Origin: Opitutales bacterium
Lineage (GTDB): Bacteria > Verrucomicrobiota > Verrucomicrobiia > Opitutales > UBA2987
Assembly (NCBI GenBank): GCA_021772515.1
Contig: JAJFLU010000005.1
Span: forward strand, 1-64,000
Direction: 5' to 3'
DNA length: 64,000 nt
Position numbers and translations under genes: made by a program. The notes under the pieces are model-generated. The model ran no database searches. It had not been told where the DNA came from and was given only the letters and a program-made list of their open reading frames with translations. Position 1 is the stretch's first letter. Each line of letters starts with the position of its first letter. Positions 9,375-19,006 of this stretch are shown here, piece by piece.

Positions 9375-9803
9375 TTATCCTGTCTCTACACGTTTTCCTG
9401 GATAGGGTCCCAAAATATCAAAACAGAGATTTTCGGCAATCATGTTTTGCCATTCTTTAGCATCATTAGTACTCCGGTTTTCAAGTCTTAAACCAGGGAC
9501 TTCTGCATGCCCTGGATTACCTGCGATTGGTTTTTGTATAACATCGATGCCATAATTTCTCAATTCACTTACCTTTATTGCAGCCACATAATAATTTTTT
9601 CCAAGACTACCATATTCAGCGACATCTTTTGCACTGATATATTTTTGCCGACTTAGGGAGAGTCCGGTTAAATCCTCATCGGTCGGTCTAAAACCTACGG
9701 GCGAAGGTTTATCGCTTTTTTCAGGGTCATAATATACTCTTGCTAACCGACGAAATAAAATTTCATCATCGCGAATAGGATCAGACCCGGGTTCCGTTGA
9801 CAT
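9375..9803 (-). CDS. Conserved hypothetical protein, third gene of TIGR04255-associated module
   Basis: A 142-residue protein without transmembrane segments or signal peptide. The sequence has a recognisable pattern (DDEILFRRLARVYYDP, then FRPTDEDLTGLSLSR, then NPGHAEVPGL near residue 105) that I recall only from uncharacterised small proteins. It is the last gene of a three-gene minus-strand operon, 23 bp after the 144-residue gene. Codon and base use are AT-richer than the flanking asnS and purB genes, which suggests later acquisition. No catalytic motif can be named. A toxin, effector or partner role for the upstream TIGR04255 protein would be speculation. Confidence 0.65.
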   Translation of the reverse strand: MSTEPGSDPIRDDEILFRRLARVYYDPEKSDKPSPVGFRPTDEDLTGLSLSRQKYISAKDVAEYGSLGKNYYVAAIKVSELRNYGIDVIQKPIAGNPGHAEVPGLRLENRSTNDAKEWQNMIAENLCFDILGPYPGKRVETG

Positions 9804-9826
9804 TACTCAACATAAAGTTGGAACCA

Positions 9827-10261
9827 TTACGCAGGTAAATGAAATTTTACCCGCTCCACGATCTTCGAATTTTCAAATTCGATGTATTCTATAGATTCGT
9901 CGGCATTAATCTCAAGGGATACAAAAAATGGACCTGACCTTTTTTCAAACACAATTCCACCTTCTCCGTTAGGCACTACCCGTAAAGGTGCACTCGTGCC
10001 TCCATCTCGCAATGCTTTCGCCAAATTAATAGTAAAAGCAATGATATCTATGTTGGGTGGTTCTAATCCATCATCTTCTAGATGATGTGGATCAAGGCCC
10101 CATCCAACTAAAGTATAATCGATGATTCTAGTCCAAGCTTCCTTGTTCTTTAGTTCATTCGTTTGATCGGATAAGTTCAATCCAATAGACACACTGGTAT
10201 CAACCGTATTCAAATAATATTCACCGGATATCGTAAATTCTTTATCCAATATTGTACTCAT
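9827..10261 (-). CDS. Conserved hypothetical protein, second gene of TIGR04255-associated module
   Basis: A 144-residue soluble protein of unknown function. Its centre carries FTINLAKALRDGGTSAPLRV followed by VPNGEGGIVFEKR, a pattern I associate with small proteins found beside TIGR04255 genes, though from memory only. The beta-rich C-terminus (FFVSLEINADESIEYIEFE) suggests a compact sheet-based fold. The start overlaps the end of the upstream TIGR04255 gene by 20 bases, which argues strongly for translational coupling and stoichiometric production. Confidence 0.68.
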   Translation of the reverse strand: MSTILDKEFTISGEYYLNTVDTSVSIGLNLSDQTNELKNKEAWTRIIDYTLVGWGLDPHHLEDDGLEPPNIDIIAFTINLAKALRDGGTSAPLRVVPNGEGGIVFEKRSGPFFVSLEINADESIEYIEFENSKIVERVKFHLPA

Positions 10262-11105
10262 TTTTTATCTTCCAATGTTCGTGTGCCGTTTCCGAGGTCA
10301 ATTCCAAGAAGGATAAAACAATTGCTTCATGACCGATATTTAAACCGTCTTCTAAAGTCACTACCTTTTCACCATCAAGGTGTATTGGGCCTCTGGCAGT
10401 CAAAGTCAATATAATTAATTCATCGTTGGGACTACGCGCGTGTTTGATATTTACATGGAGTCGGCCCAGCTTTGGATTAATTTCATAATGCCATTCCCCA
10501 AGCATGCTTTCGAGTGATACTCGGGATAATTTTGGCTTTGGCATTACAAGAGAAGGAAATAGATTCACCCAATCAGCCGGTTCATTCCAAAGGGGTCCTT
10601 TAGGAATATGGTTTACATAGGTCAATTCCCATTGATTTGGTTTAATTTCTCCCACAGTTTCTCGCATGTGGTCTTGAAATTGCTGCCACCACTTTGAAAA
10701 CTCCACATTTACTTTTTTGAAACTTGGATAATCCCCACCCTGTTCACCAAGCCAATTGTAATGAAATCGACCATTTTGGACCTGAATCATTCGGTCTTCA
10801 CTAATATTACGAAACTGATGTCGAAATTGATGGCTAAACTGTTTTCCCTTTGTGATTTCAAGACGAAGTTTATCTATTTTCCAAGTTTCCTCCTTTTCAA
10901 ATTCCTCGAATTGTTGCGGCAATAGTGTAGCGGCTAAGAATTTCGGCCAATTTTTTTGATCCAAAATGTTCCAAAAAAGTGTTAGGTTTCCAATTTGGAT
11001 ATTTGGGTGTGGATCAAATTGCACGCCCAGCACCGTCTCAATAACGGGAGGTTCTGCAAACTCTGGCAATCGGCGTGTAATTTGAGGCATAATAATGATA
11101 TTCAA
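10242..11105 (-). CDS. TIGR04255 family protein
   Basis: A 287-residue protein, first gene of a three-gene operon. The opening LPEFAEPPVIETVLGVQFDP (about residues 14-33) is the signature of the sporadically distributed TIGR04255 family, whose biochemical function I do not know to be established. The rest includes ELTYVNHIPKGPLW in the middle and a C-terminal LELTSETAHEHWK. There is no membrane segment. A second ATG five codons in (MPQITRR) is an equally good start. The gene overlaps its downstream neighbour by 20 bases. Patchy distribution, AT-rich composition and the adjacent toxin-antitoxin pair fit an accessory, possibly mobile module. Confidence 0.75.
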   Translation of the reverse strand: MNIIIMPQITRRLPEFAEPPVIETVLGVQFDPHPNIQIGNLTLFWNILDQKNWPKFLAATLLPQQFEEFEKEETWKIDKLRLEITKGKQFSHQFRHQFRNISEDRMIQVQNGRFHYNWLGEQGGDYPSFKKVNVEFSKWWQQFQDHMRETVGEIKPNQWELTYVNHIPKGPLWNEPADWVNLFPSLVMPKPKLSRVSLESMLGEWHYEINPKLGRLHVNIKHARSPNDELIILTLTARGPIHLDGEKVVTLEDGLNIGHEAIVLSFLELTSETAHEHWKIKNEYNIG

Positions 11106-11382
11106 ATTAACATAAGATTATTGAATGCAATTGAAAAATCAAGGCTGGCGTCGTAAAAAAATTCCATGATATAAAAACATAAGTCGAGGTTCCACCACAA
11201 TAATATTCTAAAATATTGGCCCAGAAAGTGATACACTAAGCAAAGCTGTAATACTTAGGTTCCCTCGACAATCATTTCAATTGCCGGTCGGGAAGTTTTG
11301 AATGGCCTAATGGTGTTTCCCGTTTATTTATTGTGCTTACGACTGAATTTCTTTACCTGTTGAAGAGAAGCTTACTTGATCG

Positions 11383-12807
11383 ATGACTGAACTTCCCAAC
11401 ATTCTGGCTTCCCGATACGCCTCCTCGCAGATGGCCGCGATCTGGTCGCCAAAAGAGAAAATCGTGCGCGAGCGGCGATTCTGGCTGGCCGTCCTCGAAG
11501 CCCAAAAGGATCTCGGCCTGGAGGTTCCCCAAGAGGCCATCGACGCCTACCAGTCGGTCATTGAGCAGGTCGATCTCGATGGCATTCGAGGCCGCGAGAG
11601 GCTCCTCAAGCACGATGTCAAAGCCCGCATCGAGGAATTTTGCGCGCTGGCGGGGCATGAGCATATCCACAAGGGCATGACCAGTCGCGACCTCACTGAA
11701 AACATCGAGCAATCACAAATCCGGGACGCCCTCCAACTTACGCGCCTGAAATCGATTGCCGCCCTGTCTGCCCTCTCCCGCCGGGCCGAGCAATGGCGGG
11801 ATGTCCCCCTCGCCGCCCGCACCCATAATGTCATCGCCCAACTCACCACCATCGGTCGCCGCATGGCCATGTTTGGCCAGGATTTACTGCTCGGCCTCGA
11901 GAGACTGGACCATTTAGCGGAAAACTACCCGGCTCGCGGGCTGAAAGGCGCGGTCGGCACACAGGCCGACCAACTGGCTTTTTTCGACGGCGATTCCGCA
12001 CAAGTCGAGGCGTTGGAGGCGAGAGTCCTCAAACATCTTGGTTTCGAGAAGGCTCTGAGCGCCCCCGGTCAGGTCTATCCCCGAAGCATGGATTTCGATG
12101 TCGTGAGTGCCCTTTTCCAACTCGCCTCGGGGCCGGGAAGCTTCGCCACAACACTGCGGCTGATGGCCGGGCAGGGGTTGGCCAGTGAAGGTTTCGCCAA
12201 GGGGCAAGTGGGCTCCTCGGCCATGCCCCACAAGGTAAATTGCCGAAGTTCAGAACGAATTCACGGATTTTGCAGCCTCATCGAGGGCTATCTGGCAATG
12301 GTCGCCAAATTATCGGGCAGCCAGTGGAATGAGGGCGACGTCTCCTGCTCGGTGGTCCGAAGGGTGGCCCTGCCGGACGCCTTTTTCGCCATCGATGGTT
12401 TGTTGGAAACCTTTCTTTCCGTCCTCGATAACATGGAAATTTACCCCCAAGCCATCGAGAGGGAAAATCGACGGCATCTGCCCTTTCTCGGCTCCACAGC
12501 CATTCTGACGGAGGCGGTTTTACACGGTGCGGGGCGCGAGACTGCCCACGAGGCCATCAGGGAACACGCCCTCGCCGCCGCCGAAGAAGCTCGCGCCGGC
12601 AATGCCGTCGACGATTTCCTGCTCGCCCGGCTGGCCAACGATCCCCGCCTCGGTCTCGACCGGGAAAAACTGGAATCCCTTGTCAAACAGGAAGAAAAGC
12701 TGATCGGTAACGCCGGCTCCCAAGTGGACGCCTTTGTCGCGCAGGTGGCGGCCTGGAAAAAGCGTTTCCCGGATTCCAGCCACTGCCATTCAGAGGAAAT
12801 ACTCTAG
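11383..12807 (+). CDS. purB: Adenylosuccinate lyase
   Basis: A 474-residue member of the fumarase/aspartase superfamily. It cleaves adenylosuccinate to AMP plus fumarate and SAICAR to AICAR plus fumarate in purine synthesis. The flexible signature loop reads GSSAMPHKVN (277-286) with the catalytic serine in its SS pair, and a conserved ARTHNVIAQ places a histidine at 148. The N-terminal RYASSQMAAIWSPKEK is typical of the family. The gene is followed 114 bp later by the PPi-phosphofructokinase gene on the same strand. The C-terminal residues after about 465 are unconserved. Confidence 0.92.
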   Translation: MTELPNILASRYASSQMAAIWSPKEKIVRERRFWLAVLEAQKDLGLEVPQEAIDAYQSVIEQVDLDGIRGRERLLKHDVKARIEEFCALAGHEHIHKGMTSRDLTENIEQSQIRDALQLTRLKSIAALSALSRRAEQWRDVPLAARTHNVIAQLTTIGRRMAMFGQDLLLGLERLDHLAENYPARGLKGAVGTQADQLAFFDGDSAQVEALEARVLKHLGFEKALSAPGQVYPRSMDFDVVSALFQLASGPGSFATTLRLMAGQGLASEGFAKGQVGSSAMPHKVNCRSSERIHGFCSLIEGYLAMVAKLSGSQWNEGDVSCSVVRRVALPDAFFAIDGLLETFLSVLDNMEIYPQAIERENRRHLPFLGSTAILTEAVLHGAGRETAHEAIREHALAAAEEARAGNAVDDFLLARLANDPRLGLDREKLESLVKQEEKLIGNAGSQVDAFVAQVAAWKKRFPDSSHCHSEEIL

Positions 12808-12921
12808 GCAACGGCGTCAAAAGCCTTCCTCTGCCTATGCTTTTTGTTAAAAAAGAATTTGCTTTATGGTCGGCATGTATTTCTGGTAGCGACTCGATTT
12901 TAAATATAGGAAGCAATACAC

Positions 12922-14187
12922 ATGGCGGAAGAACTAATAGGCAATTGTTTGATCGCGCAATCGGGGGGACCGACGGCGGTAATTAACTCCAGCTTGGCCG
13001 GGGTAATCACCGAGGCTCTCAACCACGAGGAGATCGAGGAAATTTATGGCGGCCTGAACGGTATCCTCGGCATTTTACGGGAAGACCTCGTAGATCTGGC
13101 CGAGGAATCGCAGCAGACCATTAGAGGATTGCGCCACACGCCCGCGTCGGCATTGGGCACCTGCCGCTTCAAGCTGAAAAAGGCCACGGACTTCGACCGC
13201 GTCCTGGCAGTTTTTCAAGCCCACAACATCCGCTACTTTTTTTACATCGGCGGCAATGACTCACAGGATACCGCCGATCACATTTCCAAATTGGCGGCTT
13301 CGCGGAATTATCCACTCCGGGTAATCGGCATTCCCAAAACGGTGGATAACGACCTCGTGGCCACCGACCACTGCCCCGGCTATGGCAGCGTAATCAAATA
13401 CGTCGCCGCCACCGTCAGGGAAATCGCCTGCGATAACGAAGGCATGGGCCAGGGCGACCTCGTATCCATTCTCGAGGTAATGGGCCGCAACGCAGGCTGG
13501 ATCGCCGCCGGGGCCACATTGGCCAAACGCCGGGAGCACCCCAACGATGCCCCCCACCTCATCTACCTCCCGGAAGTCGCATTTTCTCCCCAAAAATACC
13601 TCGATGATGTCCAGCGCGTCCTGAGCAAAAGGAAATATTGCTTCGTCGTGGTGGGTGAAGGTCTCGTGGATCAGGATGGCAATTACCTCGCCACCGCCAG
13701 TGGGCAAACGGACTCTTTTGGTCACGCCCAACTGGGCGGAGCCGGTGAATACCTTCGGGACATGGTCGAGCAGAATTTGGGAGTCAAGGCACGCGTTGCC
13801 AAACTGGGTCTGGGCCAAAGGGCCGCCGCCCATTGCGCCTCACAGACCGACAATAATGAATCTTTCATGGCCGGACAGGCCGCCGTAAAAGCCGCCGTAG
13901 TGCAGGGCGAAACGAACAAAATGGTGACCCTCATCCGGGGAGATGGCGACCAGTATAGCTGCGAAACCGGCCTCTGCGACCTCGAAGATGTCGCCAACGG
14001 GGTGAAAATGGTTCCCGTCAACTGGATAAACGACGACGGTGTCAGCCTGAATTTCCAGTTCACCAAATACGCACTCCCCCTGATCACCGGTGAGGCAGAG
14101 GTCCCCTACGAAAACGGGGTGCCCAAATTTGTCCATCTGAATAAAATTCGCGTCGACAAAATGCTCGATTCGCACGTTTTCGAGTAA
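12922..14187 (+). CDS. pfp: Pyrophosphate-dependent 6-phosphofructokinase
   Basis: A 421-residue PFK-A superfamily enzyme interconverting fructose 6-phosphate and fructose 1,6-bisphosphate. Two features point to pyrophosphate rather than ATP as the phosphoryl donor: GGNDS at 110-114, with Asp where ATP enzymes have Gly, and PKTVDND at 138-144, with Lys139. MGRNAGW (187-193) is the substrate-binding motif. PPi enzymes work near equilibrium and let glycolysis and gluconeogenesis share one step; this is family knowledge. A purine-rich GGAAG lies about 11 bases before the ATG. No other glycolytic gene is nearby. Confidence 0.9.
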   Translation: MAEELIGNCLIAQSGGPTAVINSSLAGVITEALNHEEIEEIYGGLNGILGILREDLVDLAEESQQTIRGLRHTPASALGTCRFKLKKATDFDRVLAVFQAHNIRYFFYIGGNDSQDTADHISKLAASRNYPLRVIGIPKTVDNDLVATDHCPGYGSVIKYVAATVREIACDNEGMGQGDLVSILEVMGRNAGWIAAGATLAKRREHPNDAPHLIYLPEVAFSPQKYLDDVQRVLSKRKYCFVVVGEGLVDQDGNYLATASGQTDSFGHAQLGGAGEYLRDMVEQNLGVKARVAKLGLGQRAAAHCASQTDNNESFMAGQAAVKAAVVQGETNKMVTLIRGDGDQYSCETGLCDLEDVANGVKMVPVNWINDDGVSLNFQFTKYALPLITGEAEVPYENGVPKFVHLNKIRVDKMLDSHVFE

Positions 14188-14402
14188 ACTGGCCCGTTTT
14201 GGAGCGGGTCGCCTACCCCCGCGTTACTCCAGAAACAGGCTCGGGAAAGGACATTTGCCCTTATTTTCCATGTAACGGGAAAATAACCTGACCCTATCGT
14301 AAATAAAAGTATGGTTATTTCTTGCAAAAATGCCGATATAGAGGCTATTATATACTCGGCGGTTGCCGTTAGATAGAAATTAACGCGAGAGGAGGCCTTA
14401 AA

Positions 14403-14627
14403 ATGGCAAAAAGAAAAAACCCTAAAAACAAAGGGATATCACGGATCGATTCCGGTTCTACCCACGGATGGTTCGTGAGAGGTTACAAAAATGGGGAGAC
14501 TTACTCAAAACTGTTCAGCGACCTAAAATGCGGGGGCAAAAGAAAAGCCCAGAGGCTTGCGCGGGAACACCGCGATGAACTTCACGCCCGTTTGAGCAAA
14601 ATTCCCACCAAAAGACGGAAAAGCTGA
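14403..14627 (+). CDS. Small basic protein, AP2/integrase-N-like DNA-binding fold possible
   Basis: A 74-residue, Lys/Arg-rich protein. Its centre (GISRIDSGSTHGWFVRGYKN, then a basic helix CGGKRKAQRLAREHRDEL) recalls the three-strand-plus-helix layout of AP2-like DNA-binding domains. This is a weak structural impression. The gene has a strong Shine-Dalgarno sequence, GAGAGGAGG, ending about eight bases before the ATG, which supports real expression. Its position shortly before a tRNA gene on the opposite strand would suit a small regulator or nucleoid protein. Function not known. Confidence 0.6.
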   Translation: MAKRKNPKNKGISRIDSGSTHGWFVRGYKNGETYSKLFSDLKCGGKRKAQRLAREHRDELHARLSKIPTKRRKS

Positions 14628-14879
14628 ATCGAGTAGAATCCGTTCCTAAAAAACGGGAACCCCAGCCCCGAAATTTCCGGGTTGGCGAATTCCCCAAACT
14701 CCATCCATAAGACCAGGCTGAAAATATTGCCGGTTAAGGCGAGTGAACCCACCCGCCATGTTGGTTGTGTGTTTTATTTTTACTCCTGCTCCAATTGCTC
14801 ACGGTTTGGATATGGAGGCGCTTTTTTAACGGATTTAACCGTTCGCCTCTTCTCGTTCACCTGAAAGATGAAGAAAAAT

Positions 14880-14957
14880 TGGCGTCCCGTAGGGGATTTG
14901 AACCCCTGTTGCAGGGATGAGAACCCTGAGTCCTGGACCGAGCTAGACGAACGGGAC
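14880..14957 (-). tRNA. tRNA-Glu (anticodon CTC)
   Basis: A full cloverleaf can be folded on the minus strand. The acceptor stem is GTCCCGT with ACGGGAC, the anticodon stem CAGGG with CCCTG around the loop TTCTCAT, and the T stem AGGGG with CCCCT around TTCAAAT. The anticodon CTC lies at 14919-14921 and reads GAG. The discriminator base is G and the 3' CCA is encoded (14880-14882). It differs from the tRNA gene at 20167-20244 only at the first anticodon base. A T-run follows the CCA. Confidence 0.96.
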
Positions 14958-15050
14958 ACTCTGCTCTGCCAAAATTTGCAGATTAGCCCACGACATTATT
15001 CCCGGCGGCCCGGTTGTCAACCTGCCAAAACGCCCGCGCTTTGAAGGGAT

Positions 15051-17390
15051 TCAAGGACCGGGGGCAGGCTTGCCGACCAGAAGACGGGCCATCACAGAAA
15101 CCTCATTGGTGGGAAGCTGACAGACAAAATTTTCGCAGATAAAAGCGGTCGTCAACCCGCCGATTGGGGCCATTGAGCGCAGTGATTCATTGTCCTTCCC
15201 CAGAAATTCCTGCCCCGCTCCGCCATCGGCCAAAAGCACGATTTTATTCGGAAGGTAACGCCGGTTGACCTCCCGCAACATCTCCTGGGTCTGCGGCGAA
15301 CCAGCCTTTCCCGCCAGTATGATCTGCTTGGGTTTGGCCCGATAAAAATCATAGGCCACCAGCATAAAAGGCATCGCCGTCGGGCTTTCGCTCAAGTCGG
15401 AAACAAATGCCAACAGCGTTTGCTCGGCCAAATCCTCGTATTCACGCTGATTGGTGATCTGCCCGAGTCGCAGCAAGTTCAGGGCCGTCACGGAATTGGT
15501 GGAGGGTTCCGCGCCATCGAAACGAGCCTTCATTCGCAGCAAAATATTGGGATCCCGCCCCGTTACATTGAAGAACCCACCGTTTTCCGAATCGTAAAAA
15601 AGGTTTTTCTGTGTCTCCTGCAAACGAACCGCCCATTGCAGCCACCGGATTTCGAAGGACGCCTCGTACAGATCAAGCAATCCCTGGATGAGAAACGCAT
15701 AATCGTCGCCAAAAGCAGCCGTATCTCCGGGGCCGTCCCGATACAGTCGCAAAAGCTCGCCCGTCTCCTCATTATAGAGATGGTTTTTAACAAATTCCGC
15801 CGAGCGGGTCGCCCGGTCGAGGTATTCCGGGCTCTGCAAAATCCGCGATCCCCGTGCAAAAGCAGAAATCATCAACCCATTCCACGACGTAATTATCTTA
15901 TCGTCCAGATGGGGCCGGGGGCGGGTTTTCCTGGCTGCCAAAAGCCGCTCGCGGCTTTCCATCAACCTTTTCTCGACCGCCAGAGCCGGAAGTCCAAATT
16001 TTTCGGCGATTTCCTTGATTGAATGTCTTTCGAGGAGAATGTTCTTATTTCCAAATTCCCCCTGCGGATCGCTTCCGGCGGGGGCATTTCCCTCACTCGT
16101 AATACCAAAACGGTAGTTGAAAACAGCCCCCATCTCCGACCCCAGAATTTTCAAAACCTCCCCCTCAGACCAAATATAATACGCGCCTTCCGATTTTTCG
16201 GCGCTATCTGCGGAGGGCAGGCTGTCGGCATCCTCGGCTGAGAAAAATCCCCCTTGGGTGGCATCGGTCATCGATTTGCCAACATATTGAAAAATGCTCG
16301 CGGCGACATCGGCATATCGTTTTTCGCCCGTAATCTGGAAGGCATCGAGGTAGGCGCTGGCTAGTTGGGCCTGGTCGTAGAGCATTTTCTCGAAATGCGG
16401 CACATGCCAGAATCGATCCACCGAGTAACGGTGAAACCCCCCGCCGAGATGGTCGCGAATCCCTCCCGAGGCCATCGCATCGAGCGTGAAAAGGGCCATC
16501 TCACGGGCTTTTTTACCATTCTCGCTCAAAGCCCCCTTCCACGAATAATAGTGAAACAGGAAATTCAACGTCGCCGGACGTGGAAACTTGGGCGCCGGGC
16601 CAAATCCCCCCTCGGACTCATCAAATATTTTCGCCAACCGCTCAAAAGCAGCCTCCATCAGCGCATCATCCAAACCACTCTTCCCTACCGCTGAAGCAGT
16701 GAACTCCAACTTGTTCATCTCCTCGATTATCAGCTTCCCCTGGGCAACAATTTCCTCACGCTGCTCTTTCCAGACCTCGGCCACTCGCGTCAACATACGC
16801 GGAAACCCGGGCCGCCCAAACCCATCCTTGGGCGGAAAATAGGTTCCCCCGAAAATGGGCGTCAAATCCGGAGTCAGCCAAACATTCATCGGCCAGCCCC
16901 CGCTCCCGGTCGTAGCCTGCACGAAAGTCATATACACCTTGTCCACATCTGGGCGCTCCTCGCGGTCCACCTTTATGCTGACATACGACTCGTTCATCAA
17001 AGCCGCCGTTTCGGGATTTTCAAAAGACTCCCGCTCCATCACATGGCACCAATGGCAAGTGCTATAACCCACCGAAAGAAAAATCAATTTATCCTCCCGA
17101 CGGGCCTTCTCAAAAGCCTCCTCCCCCCACGGGTACCAATCGACCGGATTATCCGCATGCTGCCGCAAATAAGGGGACTTCTCCAAAGCCAACCGATTGC
17201 TTTTCACATCGACAGCATCCGCCGCAACCGCCTCTCCCCCCAAGGCAACCGGAAACAACCCCAAAATTAAAACAACCCCCCAACAACAAAAGAAAACAGC
17301 CAACACACCCAAACGCGCAGCCCCACCAACCCCAAAGCCCAACCAGCAACGGAGATCAAAATTCACAAATATAAAAGCAATTCGAAACAC
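15051..17390 (-). CDS. Thioredoxin-domain protein of the DUF255/YyaL (SSP411-like) family
   Basis: A 779-residue protein. Residues 1-60 contain a long hydrophobic stretch that could be a signal or anchor, although a later start is possible because this segment is not conserved. The thioredoxin-like domain begins at about 65 ([20 protein letters not shown]) and carries the CHWC motif (C112, C115) in [15 protein letters not shown], then [13 protein letters not shown] and GGTYFPP. The C-terminal two thirds form an alpha/alpha toroid-like region with EDADS and [13 protein letters not shown]. Relatives are widespread and called spermatogenesis-associated protein 20-like, but their reaction is not established. 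It lies between two tRNA-Glu genes. Confidence 0.85.
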   Translation of the reverse strand: MFRIAFIFVNFDLRCWLGFGVGGAARLGVLAVFFCCWGVVLILGLFPVALGGEAVAADAVDVKSNRLALEKSPYLRQHADNPVDWYPWGEEAFEKARREDKLIFLSVGYSTCHWCHVMERESFENPETAALMNESYVSIKVDREERPDVDKVYMTFVQATTGSGGWPMNVWLTPDLTPIFGGTYFPPKDGFGRPGFPRMLTRVAEVWKEQREEIVAQGKLIIEEMNKLEFTASAVGKSGLDDALMEAAFERLAKIFDESEGGFGPAPKFPRPATLNFLFHYYSWKGALSENGKKAREMALFTLDAMASGGIRDHLGGGFHRYSVDRFWHVPHFEKMLYDQAQLASAYLDAFQITGEKRYADVAASIFQYVGKSMTDATQGGFFSAEDADSLPSADSAEKSEGAYYIWSEGEVLKILGSEMGAVFNYRFGITSEGNAPAGSDPQGEFGNKNILLERHSIKEIAEKFGLPALAVEKRLMESRERLLAARKTRPRPHLDDKIITSWNGLMISAFARGSRILQSPEYLDRATRSAEFVKNHLYNEETGELLRLYRDGPGDTAAFGDDYAFLIQGLLDLYEASFEIRWLQWAVRLQETQKNLFYDSENGGFFNVTGRDPNILLRMKARFDGAEPSTNSVTALNLLRLGQITNQREYEDLAEQTLLAFVSDLSESPTAMPFMLVAYDFYRAKPKQIILAGKAGSPQTQEMLREVNRRYLPNKIVLLADGGAGQEFLGKDNESLRSMAPIGGLTTAFICENFVCQLPTNEVSVMARLLVGKPAPGP

Positions 17391-17634
17391 AGGTTATAAA
17401 TCTAAAGATACACAGGTCTCCAATTTTCAAAAATAATAAAGCCAACAGTGACACACCTAAACAAAATCACCACCCAAAAAGCGTACAACAACAAAACGAT
17501 AATCCAAGTCTTTCTCTGTAATCCTCCGAACCGCCAGCGAGCAACAATTTCAATTATCCTTGAAATTACAGAACACGTCTACTATCTACTTAATTTTTGC
17601 ATGGTAATTACTTTGCCCCAATATTAGATTTCTA

Positions 17635-18132
17635 ATGATGCCTGATCCGAAAAAATTTTCATTTGAGCACGAATTTTATCTGACCAAGAATGAATACCTA
17701 AAGAGGTTTTCACTTTTTGATCATAAAACTCGACATTTTCGGCGGTTCTTGATGTTTGCAACCGGTTGCGTTTGTTTATTATCGACCTACACCCTGTTAC
17801 TCGGCATCTGCTTACTCATACTAACTATTTTTTCTTACGTGATTCCCCAGATACTTCCCGGAATTGCTGGTAGGAATTACAGCGAACTAACTTACCTCCA
17901 TCAACCAATTTTATACGGAGTAAATAATTCGAAGCTATGGGTTCATGGAAAATATTTTAAGTTCGAATCCGGTTGGAGGTTAGTAAAAGATTGGAACGAT
18001 GAAAACGACATGATTTCAATCGATACGGAATGTGGACCCACTCTTTGGTTCCCGATTGATCAACTGAAGCAGATCGGTATTTACGAGTCTGTAGTTTCAC
18101 TTTGCAAAAAGCACTCAACTCACTCCAAATGA
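17635..18132 (+). CDS. Membrane protein with YcxB-like architecture
   Basis: A 165-residue protein with a soluble N-terminus (FSFEHEFYLTKNEYLKRF), two adjacent transmembrane segments at about 45-82, and a C-terminal beta-rich cytoplasmic domain. The opening and the two-helix layout resemble YcxB-like proteins, a family of unknown function. The gene starts a run of AT-rich small genes that contrast with the GC-rich DUF255 gene next to it. A double ATG at 17635-17641 leaves the exact start open. Confidence 0.6.
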   Translation: MMPDPKKFSFEHEFYLTKNEYLKRFSLFDHKTRHFRRFLMFATGCVCLLSTYTLLLGICLLILTIFSYVIPQILPGIAGRNYSELTYLHQPILYGVNNSKLWVHGKYFKFESGWRLVKDWNDENDMISIDTECGPTLWFPIDQLKQIGIYESVVSLCKKHSTHSK

Positions 18133-18213
18133 ATCCTGATCGGAAATACCGGTGAAAAAATGCTATATTCATTAAACGGCTGTTGGAATCGACTAGAATT
18201 TAATTCATTCTGA

Positions 18214-18519
18214 ATGAAACTATATTTGGCAACGGTTTGTATCACTCCGATCGCAACGGCGATTTTGATGGTGAGCAGTTTTATAGGCGTAGACCACGTT
18301 CCGGATTGGTATCTAGCTGTGTTTTCGGGATTTGCGATATATTATTGGATTGGAATAATTGTAATGATCTATGATTTGTGGATGCAAAAAATTACGAGAA
18401 AAAAGAAAATAATGTGGACAGCAATTAACCTGTTTTGGGGAATGTTTACGCTTCCGATTTATTGGTATTTTCGTGTATTTCGGTTTCCGGATAAGAAGGA
18501 GACTGGCCAGCAAATATAA
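18214..18519 (+). CDS. Small integral membrane protein
   Basis: A 101-residue hydrophobic protein with three predicted membrane helices (about 4-24, 31-51 and 66-86). A short basic loop KKITRKKKIMW lies between the second and third, and the last helix ends in TLPIYWYFRVFRFP. That aromatic-Pro ending recurs in small membrane proteins of unknown function. It is AT-rich like its neighbours. Product not recognised beyond this. Confidence 0.55.
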   Translation: MKLYLATVCITPIATAILMVSSFIGVDHVPDWYLAVFSGFAIYYWIGIIVMIYDLWMQKITRKKKIMWTAINLFWGMFTLPIYWYFRVFRFPDKKETGQQI

Positions 18520-18606
18520 TCGAGGGTTCGTGACAACTTAGCATTCAATCCGAAAACAATGCTCGGAAACCTTACATTCAGGGTCTAATTCCCAAAATTC
18601 ATAGAA

Positions 18607-18969
18607 ATGATGGAAAATATTGTCCTGATGATATTCTACTGTACCTACTTTGTCGTTGGCGTGGTTTTGATTTTATGGGCTTATTTCGGAAAGAAAAATA
18701 AAATTACCAACAACAGCCCTATAAATAGATGGCTTAATAGTGACGGATCATGGTTCTATATCATTCTGTTTTGGCCAGTTTTTTTGTGTGCTGATTTGTC
18801 ATGGAACATCGGAAAATGGAAAGGTTGGATCAAAGAACCCGAAGCAATTACCTTGAAAGAGTTTCTAAAATCTTTTTGGAGTCTAATAATAGGAGTTGTG
18901 GCTGTACTGCTGGTTGTGTTTTTATTTAAAGCTTCCAGTTTTATTTGGAATTTGATCTCACTAATTTAG
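18607..18969 (+). CDS. Small integral membrane protein
   Basis: A 120-residue protein with about three hydrophobic segments: residues 3-26 (VLMIFYCTYFVVGVVLILWA), 49-66 and 92-115. Short soluble loops lie between them. There is no recognisable family motif. It lies between another small membrane protein and a VOC-domain gene in the AT-rich stretch, with 88 bp upstream and 38 bp downstream spacing. Function unknown. Confidence 0.52.
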   Translation: MMENIVLMIFYCTYFVVGVVLILWAYFGKKNKITNNSPINRWLNSDGSWFYIILFWPVFLCADLSWNIGKWKGWIKEPEAITLKEFLKSFWSLIIGVVAVLLVVFLFKASSFIWNLISLI

Positions 18970-19006
18970 TGGAGATAATTAAATCAGCCGTTAAAATGAT
19001 AACCAC

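Noticed and set aside
14188-14330. Terminator after the phosphofructokinase gene (GGCCCG with CGGGTC arms near 14192-14211)
   Set aside because: The stem is short with one wobble pair and is not followed by a T-run.
14682-14864. 60-codon plus-strand frame before the tRNA gene
   Set aside because: No ribosome site, no recognisable composition, and it lies in a non-conserved gap.
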